In this document: positions 8,050-16,389 of the stretch, in pieces
How positions within the stretch are numbered: position 1 is the first letter of the stretch
Layout of the letters: every line of letters begins with the position of its first letter
From: an uncultured SAR116 cluster alpha proteobacterium
Lineage (GTDB): Bacteria; Pseudomonadota; Alphaproteobacteria; Puniceispirillales; Marisalimonadaceae
Direction: 5' to 3'
Assembly: GCA_902558885.1 (NCBI GenBank)
Contig: CACEFQ010000002.1
Span: forward strand, 1 to 64,000
DNA: 64,000 bases
Notes under the pieces: model-generated
What the model was told of the DNA's origin: nothing
The model's input: only the letters and a program-made list of their open reading frames with translations
The model's database searches: none
Position numbers and translations under genes: made by a program

Positions 8050-10957
8050 ATATTGGATTACAGATTTCTGCTGTAGTTTCTTTTTTTAAAATAGGATTAC
8101 TTACCTTAATTTTTTCTCCAAAACGTTCAGTTCCATTTTTTAAAAAAGCAAGTGCAATATAGCTTTTTAAAGTTGGTGAATAACAAGAAGATGTAACATA
8201 ACCTATATCATTTTCAGGTTTTCTATTGTCATTTTCATTAAATAAATGAGATCCAGAGGTCAATTGAGTTTTAGGGTCTATAGGCTTCAAACCAATTAGC
8301 CTTAATCCATCAGGAAGACGTAAACCTTCTCTTTTTGATAAAATCATACCTATACTCTCTTTTTTTGTAGAAACCATTTTATCCATATTAAGATTTAATG
8401 CTGAAATGGTGCCATTTAGTTCTGCTCCAGCGGCATGTCCCTTTTCTATTCTCATAACTCCAAGGGCTTCAGTTCCATAAGGAATAATTTTTTCATTTTT
8501 TCCTACTTCCATAAGATAAGATACTAAAGAAGATGCGTATTGAGTTGGAATAGATAATTCATAAGCTAATTCACCTGAAAATGAAATTCTAAACAATCGT
8601 GCTTTAATACCACTACAAATAGTTAATTCTTTGCAAGCCATGAAAGGGAAATTCTCATTGGAAATGTCGAACTCTGAATCTACAATTTTAGAGATAATTT
8701 TTCTAGAATTTGGACCAGCAATTGCAATTTGGGCCCAAGCATCAGTTGTTGATATTAAATGTACATCCATTTCAGGCCAAAGGCATTGATGACAAAATTC
8801 TAAATGTCTATAAACACTTTCAGCATTAATTGTTGTTGTAGTCATAATGAAATGATCTTCACTCATTCTCGCCGTTGTGCCGTCATCCATAACTAGTCCA
8901 TCTTCTCTAAGCATCAATCCATATCTAACTTTTCCAATAGGTAACTTTGCAAATCCATTGGAGTAAATTTTATTTATAAAATCTTGAGCATCTCTTCCTT
9001 GTATATCTATTTTACCTAAGGTAGAAACATCACAAAAACCCACTGAATTTCTAACTGAATTCACCTCTCTATCTACAGTTTCTCTCCAATTTTTTTCATT
9101 TTTTTGGGAGTACCATTCAGCTCTTAGCCAAAGTCCACTTTCAGTAAAACTAGCTCCATTAGCTTCAGCCCAATTATGAGTTGGTGTTAATCTTATAGGT
9201 TTGTAATTTTTATATGTAGCCGAACCAACAATTGCATCTAATGAAACTGGAACATAAGGAGGTCTAAATATAGTTGTTCCTACTTCTGGTATTAATTTAT
9301 TAGACAAATGAGCCAGAATAGCCAAACCTGTTACATTTGCAGTTTTACCTTGATCCGTTCCCATTCCTAAAGTGGTATATCTTTTCAAGTGCTCTACTGA
9401 TCTGAAGTTTTCATTATATGCTATTTCAATATCATTTACAGTTACGTCATTTTGTAAATCAACCCATTTTCTTTTTTTGCCTGACTCAACAAACCAAAAA
9501 GGATCTATGTTGAAAGTATCTTTTTCAATCATTGGAATAACAAATTTTTTTGGTTTGATTTTTAATTCACTTAGGATTTGAACAATTTTAATTTCAGAGT
9601 CACAAAAACACTCGTTCAAAGTAAATTTTCCATTAGCTGATCCTGCAGTTTCCAAATGTGTTGAAATATTATTTTTACCAGGTGTAAATGCCAAAATTTT
9701 ATTATTCCATTCAGGTTTTACTCCTGTATGACAACTAATATGAATATTTGGATTCCATCCTCCGGAAACTCCAAGAAAATCACATTCTACATTTATTATT
9801 TTTCCTTCAGAATTGATAATGTCTACACTTTTGAGTTTTAAATTTCCATGGGCATTAATAACCTGAGAACTAGTATAGACATTTATTTTAGGATTAACAT
9901 TTTTAGGATTATCCCTTGTATCAACTATTCCAATACAATTAATTTCATTATCAATAAGATTCATGGCTGTTGAGTATGCATCATCATTATTAGTAAATAA
10001 TAAAACCTTCTTAAAACTCTTAACACCCCATCTATTTACAAAACTTCTGATAGAATTTGACAACATAATCCCGGGTAAATCATTGTTTTGAAAAGGTATT
10101 AATCTTTCTGTAGAGCCTGAACATAGAAGTGTTTTTTTAGTAGTTATTTTCCAAAAAATTTGATCAATTTTCTTATATTTATTTTTTTCAACTGCACCAA
10201 AAATACCATGATCAAACATACCAATAATTTCTGTTTTTTTCATTAACTTAACGTTTGTTAGCTTATTCAACTCTTTTATAATAAATTTTACCCAATCCTG
10301 TGCCGGCATATCAGAAATGGTAAATGTTTCACTATTTAAAGAGCCACCAAAAATAAAATCCTCTTCAACTAATATTACTCTAGCACCTGATAGACCAGCA
10401 ATATATGCAGAAACAAGTCCAGATGGACCAGATCCAATAATTAAGACATCACAATGTAAAAATCCTTTTTCAGAATTTCTACTCGAATTACTTAAAGATA
10501 AAGATCCTAATCCTGCAGCTTTTCGTATTAAAGGTTCGTAAATTTTTTCCCAAAAAGATGAAGGCCACATAAATGTCTTATAATAAAAACCAGCTGTAAT
10601 AAAATTTGATAATTTATTGTTGATAGACATTAAATCATATTTTACAGATGGCCAACAGTTTTGACTTTTAGCTCTCAGACCCTCATATAATTCAACAGTT
10701 GTAATTTTAGTATTTGGCTCATTGTAATGGTCATTTATAACCTCAACTAGACCATTCGGCTCTTCAGAACCATGTGAAATAATACCCCTAGGTCTATGAT
10801 ATTTAAAAGATCTGCCAATTAATTTTACATTATTAGCTAATAGGGCCGACCCTAAAGTATCACCTTTAAATCCTATATATTTTTTGTCATTAAATATAAA
10901 ATTTATTTCTTTTTTTGTATCAATAAGCGAAGATTTAATTCTATTTATTTTGTTCAT
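8015..10957 (-). CDS. soxA: Sarcosine oxidase alpha subunit
   Basis: Alpha chain of heterotetrameric sarcosine oxidase, which with the beta chain demethylates sarcosine to glycine and passes the one-carbon unit to tetrahydrofolate. The 980-residue length is typical. The N-terminal domain (about 15-110) has GRSFKYHRPRGIISHGSEEPN. A dinucleotide-binding domain begins around residue 170 (DVLIIGSGPSGLVSAYIAG), followed by LCSGSTERLIPFQNNDLPGI. The C-terminal 380 residues are a GcvT-like folate-binding domain (GLWLRAEWYS, VGFCDVSTLGKIDIQG). Its start overlaps soxD by 17 nt and its end overlaps soxG by 35 nt. Confidence 0.96.
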   Translation of the reverse strand: MNKINRIKSSLIDTKKEINFIFNDKKYIGFKGDTLGSALLANNVKLIGRSFKYHRPRGIISHGSEEPNGLVEVINDHYNEPNTKITTVELYEGLRAKSQNCWPSVKYDLMSINNKLSNFITAGFYYKTFMWPSSFWEKIYEPLIRKAAGLGSLSLSNSSRNSEKGFLHCDVLIIGSGPSGLVSAYIAGLSGARVILVEEDFIFGGSLNSETFTISDMPAQDWVKFIIKELNKLTNVKLMKKTEIIGMFDHGIFGAVEKNKYKKIDQIFWKITTKKTLLCSGSTERLIPFQNNDLPGIMLSNSIRSFVNRWGVKSFKKVLLFTNNDDAYSTAMNLIDNEINCIGIVDTRDNPKNVNPKINVYTSSQVINAHGNLKLKSVDIINSEGKIINVECDFLGVSGGWNPNIHISCHTGVKPEWNNKILAFTPGKNNISTHLETAGSANGKFTLNECFCDSEIKIVQILSELKIKPKKFVIPMIEKDTFNIDPFWFVESGKKRKWVDLQNDVTVNDIEIAYNENFRSVEHLKRYTTLGMGTDQGKTANVTGLAILAHLSNKLIPEVGTTIFRPPYVPVSLDAIVGSATYKNYKPIRLTPTHNWAEANGASFTESGLWLRAEWYSQKNEKNWRETVDREVNSVRNSVGFCDVSTLGKIDIQGRDAQDFINKIYSNGFAKLPIGKVRYGLMLREDGLVMDDGTTARMSEDHFIMTTTTINAESVYRHLEFCHQCLWPEMDVHLISTTDAWAQIAIAGPNSRKIISKIVDSEFDISNENFPFMACKELTICSGIKARLFRISFSGELAYELSIPTQYASSLVSYLMEVGKNEKIIPYGTEALGVMRIEKGHAAGAELNGTISALNLNMDKMVSTKKESIGMILSKREGLRLPDGLRLIGLKPIDPKTQLTSGSHLFNENDNRKPENDIGYVTSSCYSPTLKSYIALAFLKNGTERFGEKIKVSNPILKKETTAEICNPIFVDENGDRLRG

Positions 10958-11240
10958 ATTGTTTGTCTAGACCTTTGACAACTTCAGTTGCAAGTTCAAC
11001 TTTTATTATTTCATGATTTTTGGTGTTCCTTGTAACAACAAGCCAACTCCTGTCACCTTGTTGGTGAAACCATAATTCTTTATGTATACCTGCTATATTT
11101 TTTCTTAAATACAAGTATTTATAAAATTTATCTTCAGCATTTTTATCATCCCATTTAGGTCTTTTTAATAGAGATGCGTCACCATAATAGATAAATTCAT
11201 TTAAATCCCTTGGGCCTAATAATGGATGATTAATAATCAT
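10941..11240 (-). CDS. soxD: Sarcosine oxidase delta subunit, lacking usual zinc cysteines
   Basis: Delta subunit of 99 residues, between soxB and soxA. The family skeleton is clear: GPRDLNEFIYYGDA, KRPKW, and HKELWFHQQGDRSWLVVTRNT. Characterised SoxD proteins bind zinc through two N-terminal cysteines (CPxCGPRD), a histidine and a later cysteine. Here the N-terminal motif reads NHPLLGPRD and the later cysteine is Asp (QGDRSW); only the histidine remains, plus a possible replacement His5. The zinc site is therefore probably lost or altered. The neighbours are intact and there is no frameshift, so the subunit should still be made. Confidence 0.9.
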   Translation of the reverse strand: MIINHPLLGPRDLNEFIYYGDASLLKRPKWDDKNAEDKFYKYLYLRKNIAGIHKELWFHQQGDRSWLVVTRNTKNHEIIKVELATEVVKGLDKQYEQNK

Positions 11241-11251
11241 ATTATTCTACT

Positions 11252-12502
11252 TTAATGTAAATTTGGTTGAGCGCCTTGACCTTTTTCGTCAATCATATAC
11301 CCATTTTTAAATCTATCTAATTTAAAATTTTCAGATAATGAATGTGAATAATTTTTGGCAATTAGATGAGCGAAACACCATCCTGATGCAGGTGTTGCTT
11401 TAAATCCTCCATAACACCATCCTGCATTCATATATAATCCTTTAATATGTGTTTTATCTATTATTGGAGAGCCATCCATAGACATATCCATAATACCACC
11501 CCACATCCTGAGTAGCCTTGCCTTACTGATTGTTGGCATTAAAGCCAATCCACTCTCACAAACATCTTCTAAGGTATCTAAATTCCCTCTTTGAGCATAT
11601 GAATTATACCCATCAATATCTCCACCAAAAACTAATCCACCTTTATCTGATTGCGAAATATAAAAATGACCTGCTCCAAAGGTAATAACTCCTGGGATAA
11701 TTGGTTTTATACTCTCACTAACAAAAGCTTGTAACACATGACTTTCAATAGGTAGTGTCATATCTGCTTTAGATAACAATAAACTTGTTGATCCAGCAAC
11801 GGCACACCCAACCTTGTTTGCTTTTATGAACCCTTTATTTGTTTCAACACCTAAGCAAGCTCCAGATTTAAATTTAAAGTTATTCACTTCACAATTTTGA
11901 ATAATATCAACACCTAGTTTATCTGCAGCGTGAGCATACCCCCAAGCAACTGCATCATGTCGAACAGTCCCACCTCTTTTTTGATACAAACCTCCTTTAA
12001 TTGGAAATCTTGAATTTTCATAATCTAAAAATGGATAAATGGATTTAATTTTATTAACATCATATAGCTCTGCATCAGCTCCATTAATTATCATTGAATT
12101 ACCACGTCTAATAAATGAGTCTTTTTGCGCGTCGGAGTGAAAAATATTTAAAACACCCCTTTGACTGACCATTGCGTTATAATTAATTTGTTTTTCAAGA
12201 CTTTCCCATAGCCTCAGTGAAAACTCATAAAAAGCTTCGTTTTCATTTAACAAGTAATTGGATCGAATTATTGTTGTATTTCGTCCAACATTACCACCGC
12301 CAATCCAATTTTTTTCAAGAACTGCAATGTTTTTAATATTAAATTCTTTCGCTAAATAAAAAGCAGTTGCAAGACCATGGCCACCACCGCCAATGATTAT
12401 AACATCATATTTTTTTTTAATATTTGGATTCCGCCAGGTTTTTTTCCATCCCTTATTACCCCTAAGGCCTTCTCTAATGATTTTAAAAATATTGTAAGAC
12501 AT
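11252..12502 (-). CDS. soxB: Sarcosine oxidase beta subunit
   Basis: Catalytic flavoprotein subunit that oxidises sarcosine, 416 residues. The FAD-binding Rossmann motif is IIGGGGHGLATAFYLAKE (about 35-52). GNVGRNTTIIRSNYLL follows. GGTVRHDAVAWGYAHAAD (about 177-194) contains the histidine that in characterised enzymes carries covalent FMN. The C-terminal WGGIMDMSMDGSPIIDKT and GWCYGGFKATPASGW are typical. It is the first gene of soxBDAG, divergent from the Liv-type ABC operon, which might import related substrates (inference). Length and motifs are complete. Confidence 0.96.
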   Translation of the reverse strand: MSYNIFKIIREGLRGNKGWKKTWRNPNIKKKYDVIIIGGGGHGLATAFYLAKEFNIKNIAVLEKNWIGGGNVGRNTTIIRSNYLLNENEAFYEFSLRLWESLEKQINYNAMVSQRGVLNIFHSDAQKDSFIRRGNSMIINGADAELYDVNKIKSIYPFLDYENSRFPIKGGLYQKRGGTVRHDAVAWGYAHAADKLGVDIIQNCEVNNFKFKSGACLGVETNKGFIKANKVGCAVAGSTSLLLSKADMTLPIESHVLQAFVSESIKPIIPGVITFGAGHFYISQSDKGGLVFGGDIDGYNSYAQRGNLDTLEDVCESGLALMPTISKARLLRMWGGIMDMSMDGSPIIDKTHIKGLYMNAGWCYGGFKATPASGWCFAHLIAKNYSHSLSENFKLDRFKNGYMIDEKGQGAQPNLH

Positions 12503-12666
12503 TTAACAAAGTTTGTATTTTTTTTAATTAATAATAAAGTACTAGAGGTGTTTTTACTAAACAATACATTTTTTACAAACTGATAAAAAATTTGATTCGC
12601 TTAATTATATAATTTCTTTATATATTAAACTTCATTTATAAATTTTTGTATAAGGGGGAAACATAC

Positions 12667-13845
12667 ATGAAAAAAACTTTAATTTCATTTATGCTATCTA
12701 CATTCTTAATTTTTCCAGCATTTGCAGATAATGTAAAAATTGGAATTATTTTAGGATTTACAGGTCCTATCGAATCTTTAGCACCTGTGATGGCTAAAAG
12801 CGCAGAAATGGCTATTGATGAAGTAAACAAATCAGGAAACTTTAGTGCTGGAAAAATAGACAGCGTAAGAGGTGACTCTACTTGTGTTGATGCCGCTGCC
12901 GCTCAAGCAGCAGCAGAAAGATTAATTACTGCAGATAAAGTAAATGCTATAATGGGTGCTGACTGCTCTGGTGTTACTACTGCCGTTTTAAAAAACGTGG
13001 CAATGCCGAATGGTATTGTTATGATATCTCCTTCAGCTACATCGCCAGCATTATCTACTGAGCCTGACAACGGTTTGTTTTTTAGAACAGCCCCATCAGA
13101 TGCCAGACAAGGTGAAGTTATAGCTGATTTGTTGATGGAAAAAGGTTTTAAAACAGCAGCTTTATCTCATACAAATAATGATTATGGAAAAGGTTTAGCT
13201 GCAAGTATTGAAAAGAACTTCACTTCGAGAGGTGGTAAAATTACAATAACTGCATCTCACGAAGATGGTAAAGCCGATTATAGTGCAGAAGTTGCAGCTT
13301 TAGCTCAAGCAGGTGGGGATATTTTGATAGTTGCAGGATATCTTGATCAAGGAGGCAAGGGCATAATTCAAGCTTCTCTGGATGCAGATGCATTTAATAA
13401 ATTTTTCTTACCAGACGGTATGATTGGTGATGCTCTTCCCAAAGCTATTGGTCCTGATCTAAACGGATCAATTGGATCTGTTCCTGGAACTGATAGTCCA
13501 GGTGCCGCAAAATATTCAGAACTAGCAAAAGCAGCAGGTTTTGAGGCAGGACCTTACGGACCAGAATCTTATGATGCTGCAGCTTTAATTATGCTTGCGA
13601 TGGAAAAATCAAAATCTACTAAAAGTAGTGTTTTTAAAGCGAGTGTTATGGATGTAGCTAATGCTCCAGGAGAAAAGATTTTTCCTGGGGAGCTCGGAAA
13701 AGCTCTTCAATTAATAAAAGCTGGAAAAGATATAGACTATGTTGGAGCTACAGCTCTTGAACTAGTTGGTTCTGGTGAATCATCTGGAAGTTTTGCTGAA
13801 ATTTTAATTGATAACCAAAAAACTAATAAAGTTGGTTATAGATAA
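12667..13845 (+). CDS. ABC transporter substrate-binding protein, Liv (branched-chain amino acid) type
   Basis: Periplasmic binding protein of a hydrophobic/branched-chain amino-acid ABC importer family, about 392 residues. I use the ATG at 12667, seven codons inside the longest frame, because it has GGGGGA at 12654-12659 and gives a clean signal peptide (residues 1-20, ending FPAFA). Mature features are KIGIILGFTGPIESLAP and IMGADCSGVTTAVLKNVAMPNGIVMISPSATSPAL, as in Leu/Ile/Val-binding folds. The ligand is uncertain: family members also bind amides, urea or betaines, and the neighbouring sox operon makes methylated amines worth testing. A perfect hairpin separates it from the ATPase genes. 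Confidence 0.9.
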   Translation: MKKTLISFMLSTFLIFPAFADNVKIGIILGFTGPIESLAPVMAKSAEMAIDEVNKSGNFSAGKIDSVRGDSTCVDAAAAQAAAERLITADKVNAIMGADCSGVTTAVLKNVAMPNGIVMISPSATSPALSTEPDNGLFFRTAPSDARQGEVIADLLMEKGFKTAALSHTNNDYGKGLAASIEKNFTSRGGKITITASHEDGKADYSAEVAALAQAGGDILIVAGYLDQGGKGIIQASLDADAFNKFFLPDGMIGDALPKAIGPDLNGSIGSVPGTDSPGAAKYSELAKAAGFEAGPYGPESYDAAALIMLAMEKSKSTKSSVFKASVMDVANAPGEKIFPGELGKALQLIKAGKDIDYVGATALELVGSGESSGSFAEILIDNQKTNKVGYR

Positions 13846-13853
13846 AATTAGAT

Positions 13854-13880
13854 AAGGCTTAAGAATTTATCTTAAGCCTT
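13854..13880. promoter_or_regulatory. Stem-loop between the Liv binding-protein gene and the ATPase genes
   Basis: Perfect 11-bp inverted repeat (13854-13864 and 13870-13880) with a 5-nt loop (ATTTA), 8 nt after the stop of the binding-protein gene and 15 nt before the ATG of the first ATPase. It is followed by TCTATATATTT, a weak U-tract. It probably works as an attenuator or mRNA stabiliser, allowing more binding protein than membrane complex. It matches the placement of the hairpins in both TRAP operons. Confidence 0.75.
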
Positions 13881-13895
13881 TCTATATATTTCCAT

Positions 13896-14651
13896 ATGAT
13901 TTGTATAAAAAATCTTTACAAAAGTTTTGGTGGCTTAAGAGCCATAAATAACGTTTCTCTAGAAATTGAAAAATCTTCAATAACTGCCCTTATTGGACCT
14001 AATGGTGCTGGGAAAACCACTTTATTTAATATAATCAATGGCTCTATTAAACCTGATTCTGGAATTGTAGAACTTAATGAAATCGACATTACTGGTTATG
14101 AACCTCATCAACTATTTAATCTGGGTATTTTAAGAACTTTTCAAATTTCACATGAGTTTTCTTCTTTAACGGTTAAAGACAACTTAATGATGGTACCTTC
14201 TAATCAAACTGGCGAATCAATACTACAAACTTGGTTCTCACCCAAAAAAATCAAGTTAGAAGAACAAAGTATTGCTAAAAAAGCAGACGAAGTAATGGAT
14301 TTTCTCCAGTTAAAACACTTAGCTAATGAGTATGCAGGAAATCTTTCAGGAGGACAAAAAAAATTATTAGAGTTAGGAAGAACAATGATGGTTGATCCTA
14401 AGATTGTTCTTCTTGATGAAGTTGGAGCTGGTGTTAATAGAACTCTATTAAATACAATTGGTGATGCAATTTTACGTTTAAACAAAGAATTTGATTATAC
14501 ATTTTGTATGATAGAACATGATATTGAATTTATTAGTAAATTATGTGACCCGGTCATTGTCATGGCAGAAGGATCAATTCTAATGATAGACGAAATATCA
14601 AAAGTTAAAGAAAACGATAAAGTTATAGAAGTATATTTGGGTAAAAATTAA
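13896..14651 (+). CDS. livG: Liv-type ABC transporter ATP-binding protein (LivG)
   Basis: Cytoplasmic ATPase, 251 residues. Walker A is GPNGAGKTT (about residue 34-42), the ABC signature LSGGQKKLLELGR (about 150-162), and Walker B IVLLDEVGAGV; the proline usual after the catalytic Glu is Val here. The switch histidine is in MIEHDIEF. The LivG-type long insertion after the Q-loop is present. It starts 50 nt after the binding-protein stop, beyond the stem-loop, and is followed 6 nt later by livF. Confidence 0.92.
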   Translation: MICIKNLYKSFGGLRAINNVSLEIEKSSITALIGPNGAGKTTLFNIINGSIKPDSGIVELNEIDITGYEPHQLFNLGILRTFQISHEFSSLTVKDNLMMVPSNQTGESILQTWFSPKKIKLEEQSIAKKADEVMDFLQLKHLANEYAGNLSGGQKKLLELGRTMMVDPKIVLLDEVGAGVNRTLLNTIGDAILRLNKEFDYTFCMIEHDIEFISKLCDPVIVMAEGSILMIDEISKVKENDKVIEVYLGKN

Positions 14652-14657
14652 TAGACT

Positions 14658-15362
14658 ATGTATTTATTGTCAGGAGAAAAAATAACATGCGGATACGGTG
14701 CTGTTGACATCGTAATCAATTGTAATATTGGAGTTTACAAAGGCAAAATATCATCTGTAGTTGGACCCAACGGAGCTGGAAAATCAACTGCTATGAAAGC
14801 ATTATTTGGCCTTCTTCCAATTAAAAATGGAAAAGTTGTTTTTGATGGAGAAGATATTACAAATTTACCACCTCAACAAAGAGTTTTAAAGGGAATGGGT
14901 TTTGTACCACAAACTAATAATATTTTTCCCTCTTTAACTGTACAAGAAAACTTAGAAATGGGGGCTTTCATAGATCAAAATAATATAAATGAAATGTTAG
15001 AATATGTTTATGATTTATTTCCCATCCTAAAAGATAAAAAAAATCAGGATGCAGGAGAATTGTCTGGAGGACAAAGACAACAAGTAGCGGTTGGACGAGC
15101 TTTAATGACAAAACCAAAACTTTTGATGTTGGATGAACCCTCTGCTGGTGTTTCTCCAATAATAATGGATGGATTATTTACTAAAATAAAAGAAATAGCA
15201 AATCAAGGAACTGCAGTATTAATGGTTGAACAAAACGCAAAACAAGCATTAAAAATCTCTGATTTAGGTTTTGTTTTAAGTCAAGGTAAAAATCTTTTTA
15301 CAGACAGTGGGAATTCTCTTTTAGCAAATAAAGAAGTACGTCAGGCTTTTTTAGGAGGTTAA
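14658..15362 (+). CDS. livF: Liv-type ABC transporter ATP-binding protein (LivF)
   Basis: Second ATPase of the importer, 234 residues, normal for LivF. Walker A GPNGAGKST (about 35-43), LivF-type GMGFVPQTNNIFPSLTVQENLEMG, signature LSGGQRQQVAVGRALM, Walker B LLMLDEPSAGVSP and switch HisLoop-region MVEQNAKQAL (LivF proteins characteristically have EQN in place of the usual His). It lies between livG and livH with gaps of 6 nt each. Confidence 0.93.
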   Translation: MYLLSGEKITCGYGAVDIVINCNIGVYKGKISSVVGPNGAGKSTAMKALFGLLPIKNGKVVFDGEDITNLPPQQRVLKGMGFVPQTNNIFPSLTVQENLEMGAFIDQNNINEMLEYVYDLFPILKDKKNQDAGELSGGQRQQVAVGRALMTKPKLLMLDEPSAGVSPIIMDGLFTKIKEIANQGTAVLMVEQNAKQALKISDLGFVLSQGKNLFTDSGNSLLANKEVRQAFLGG

Positions 15363-15368
15363 ATATTT

Positions 15369-16379
15369 ATGGATTTTCTAAATGGTATTACTTTAATTAC
15401 GAATTATATTATTATTCCTGGCCTCACTTATGGAAGTCAATTAGCGCTTGGCGCGCTTGGCATCACTATTATTTATAGCGTTTTAAGATTTTCAAATTTT
15501 GCCCATGGTGAGTTTATGTCTTTCGGAGCTATGAGTTCAATTCTTTTGAGTTGGTTATTTATAAGCCTCGGGTTTACCTTACATCCACTTCCAACAGCTA
15601 TAATAGTTTTACCAATAGCTATAATGTTAACTATTTCTTATTGTATCATTATAGATAAATTTATTTTTAAATTTTACCGAAAACAAAATTCCAAAAGTGT
15701 AATTAACTTAATAGTGTCTATAGGAGTAATGTTTTTTACAGGGGGGTTAATCAGATTTATAGTTGGACCTGGAGATAGAAATTTCTTTGACGGAGAAAGA
15801 TTTATTTTAAAGGCTAGAGCCTTTAAAAATATAACAGGCCTTAATGAGGGCCTGACCCTTAAAACCACACAAGGTATAACTATTATATTAAGTATTCTTC
15901 TAGTTATTTTATTATTTTGGTTTTTAAATAAAACTAAAACAGGTAAATCAATGCGAGCTTATTCCGACAATAAAGAACTAGCATTGTTATCGGGTATAAA
16001 TCCTGAAAAAGTTGTTTTAATAACTTGGATAATAACTGGTACATTGGCCTGTGTTGCTGGAACTCTATATGGATTAGATAAAAGTTACAAACCATTTACA
16101 TATCTTCATTTAGTGTTACCAATTTTTTCTGCTGCCATTGTAGGCGGTGTGGGAAACCCCGTTGGTGCAATTATAGGAGGATTTGTTATAGCTTTTTCAG
16201 AATTAATAATAACATTTGCTTATAAAAAAATATTTTTTTACTTCCTTCCAAGTAATTTTGTTCCCGAAGGATTATTACAAATTCTCTCAACCGATTACAA
16301 AATAGCTATATCTTTTTTGATATTAGTTTTAGTGCTACTAATTAAACCAACTGGAATCTACAAAGGTAAAATTATTTAA
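15369..16379 (+). CDS. livH: Liv-type ABC transporter permease (LivH)
   Basis: Inner-membrane permease, 336 residues, about eight helices. Family motifs: ALGALGITIIYSVLRFSNFAHGEFMSFGA near the N-terminus and the EAA-like loop with SGINPEKVVLITWIITGTLACVAGTLYGLD. An extended loop (about 270-310, with KKIFFYFLPSNFVPEGLLQ) precedes the last helix. It is followed by livM after 10 nt. Branched-chain specificity is the family default and has not been demonstrated. Confidence 0.92.
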   Translation: MDFLNGITLITNYIIIPGLTYGSQLALGALGITIIYSVLRFSNFAHGEFMSFGAMSSILLSWLFISLGFTLHPLPTAIIVLPIAIMLTISYCIIIDKFIFKFYRKQNSKSVINLIVSIGVMFFTGGLIRFIVGPGDRNFFDGERFILKARAFKNITGLNEGLTLKTTQGITIILSILLVILLFWFLNKTKTGKSMRAYSDNKELALLSGINPEKVVLITWIITGTLACVAGTLYGLDKSYKPFTYLHLVLPIFSAAIVGGVGNPVGAIIGGFVIAFSELIITFAYKKIFFYFLPSNFVPEGLLQILSTDYKIAISFLILVLVLLIKPTGIYKGKII

Positions 16380-16389
16380 AGATATAAAA

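Noticed and set aside
12510-12581. 8-bp inverted repeat AGTTTGTA/TACAAACT in the sox-liv intergenic region
   Set aside because: Arms are short and 56 nt apart in AT-rich sequence; chance occurrence is likely.
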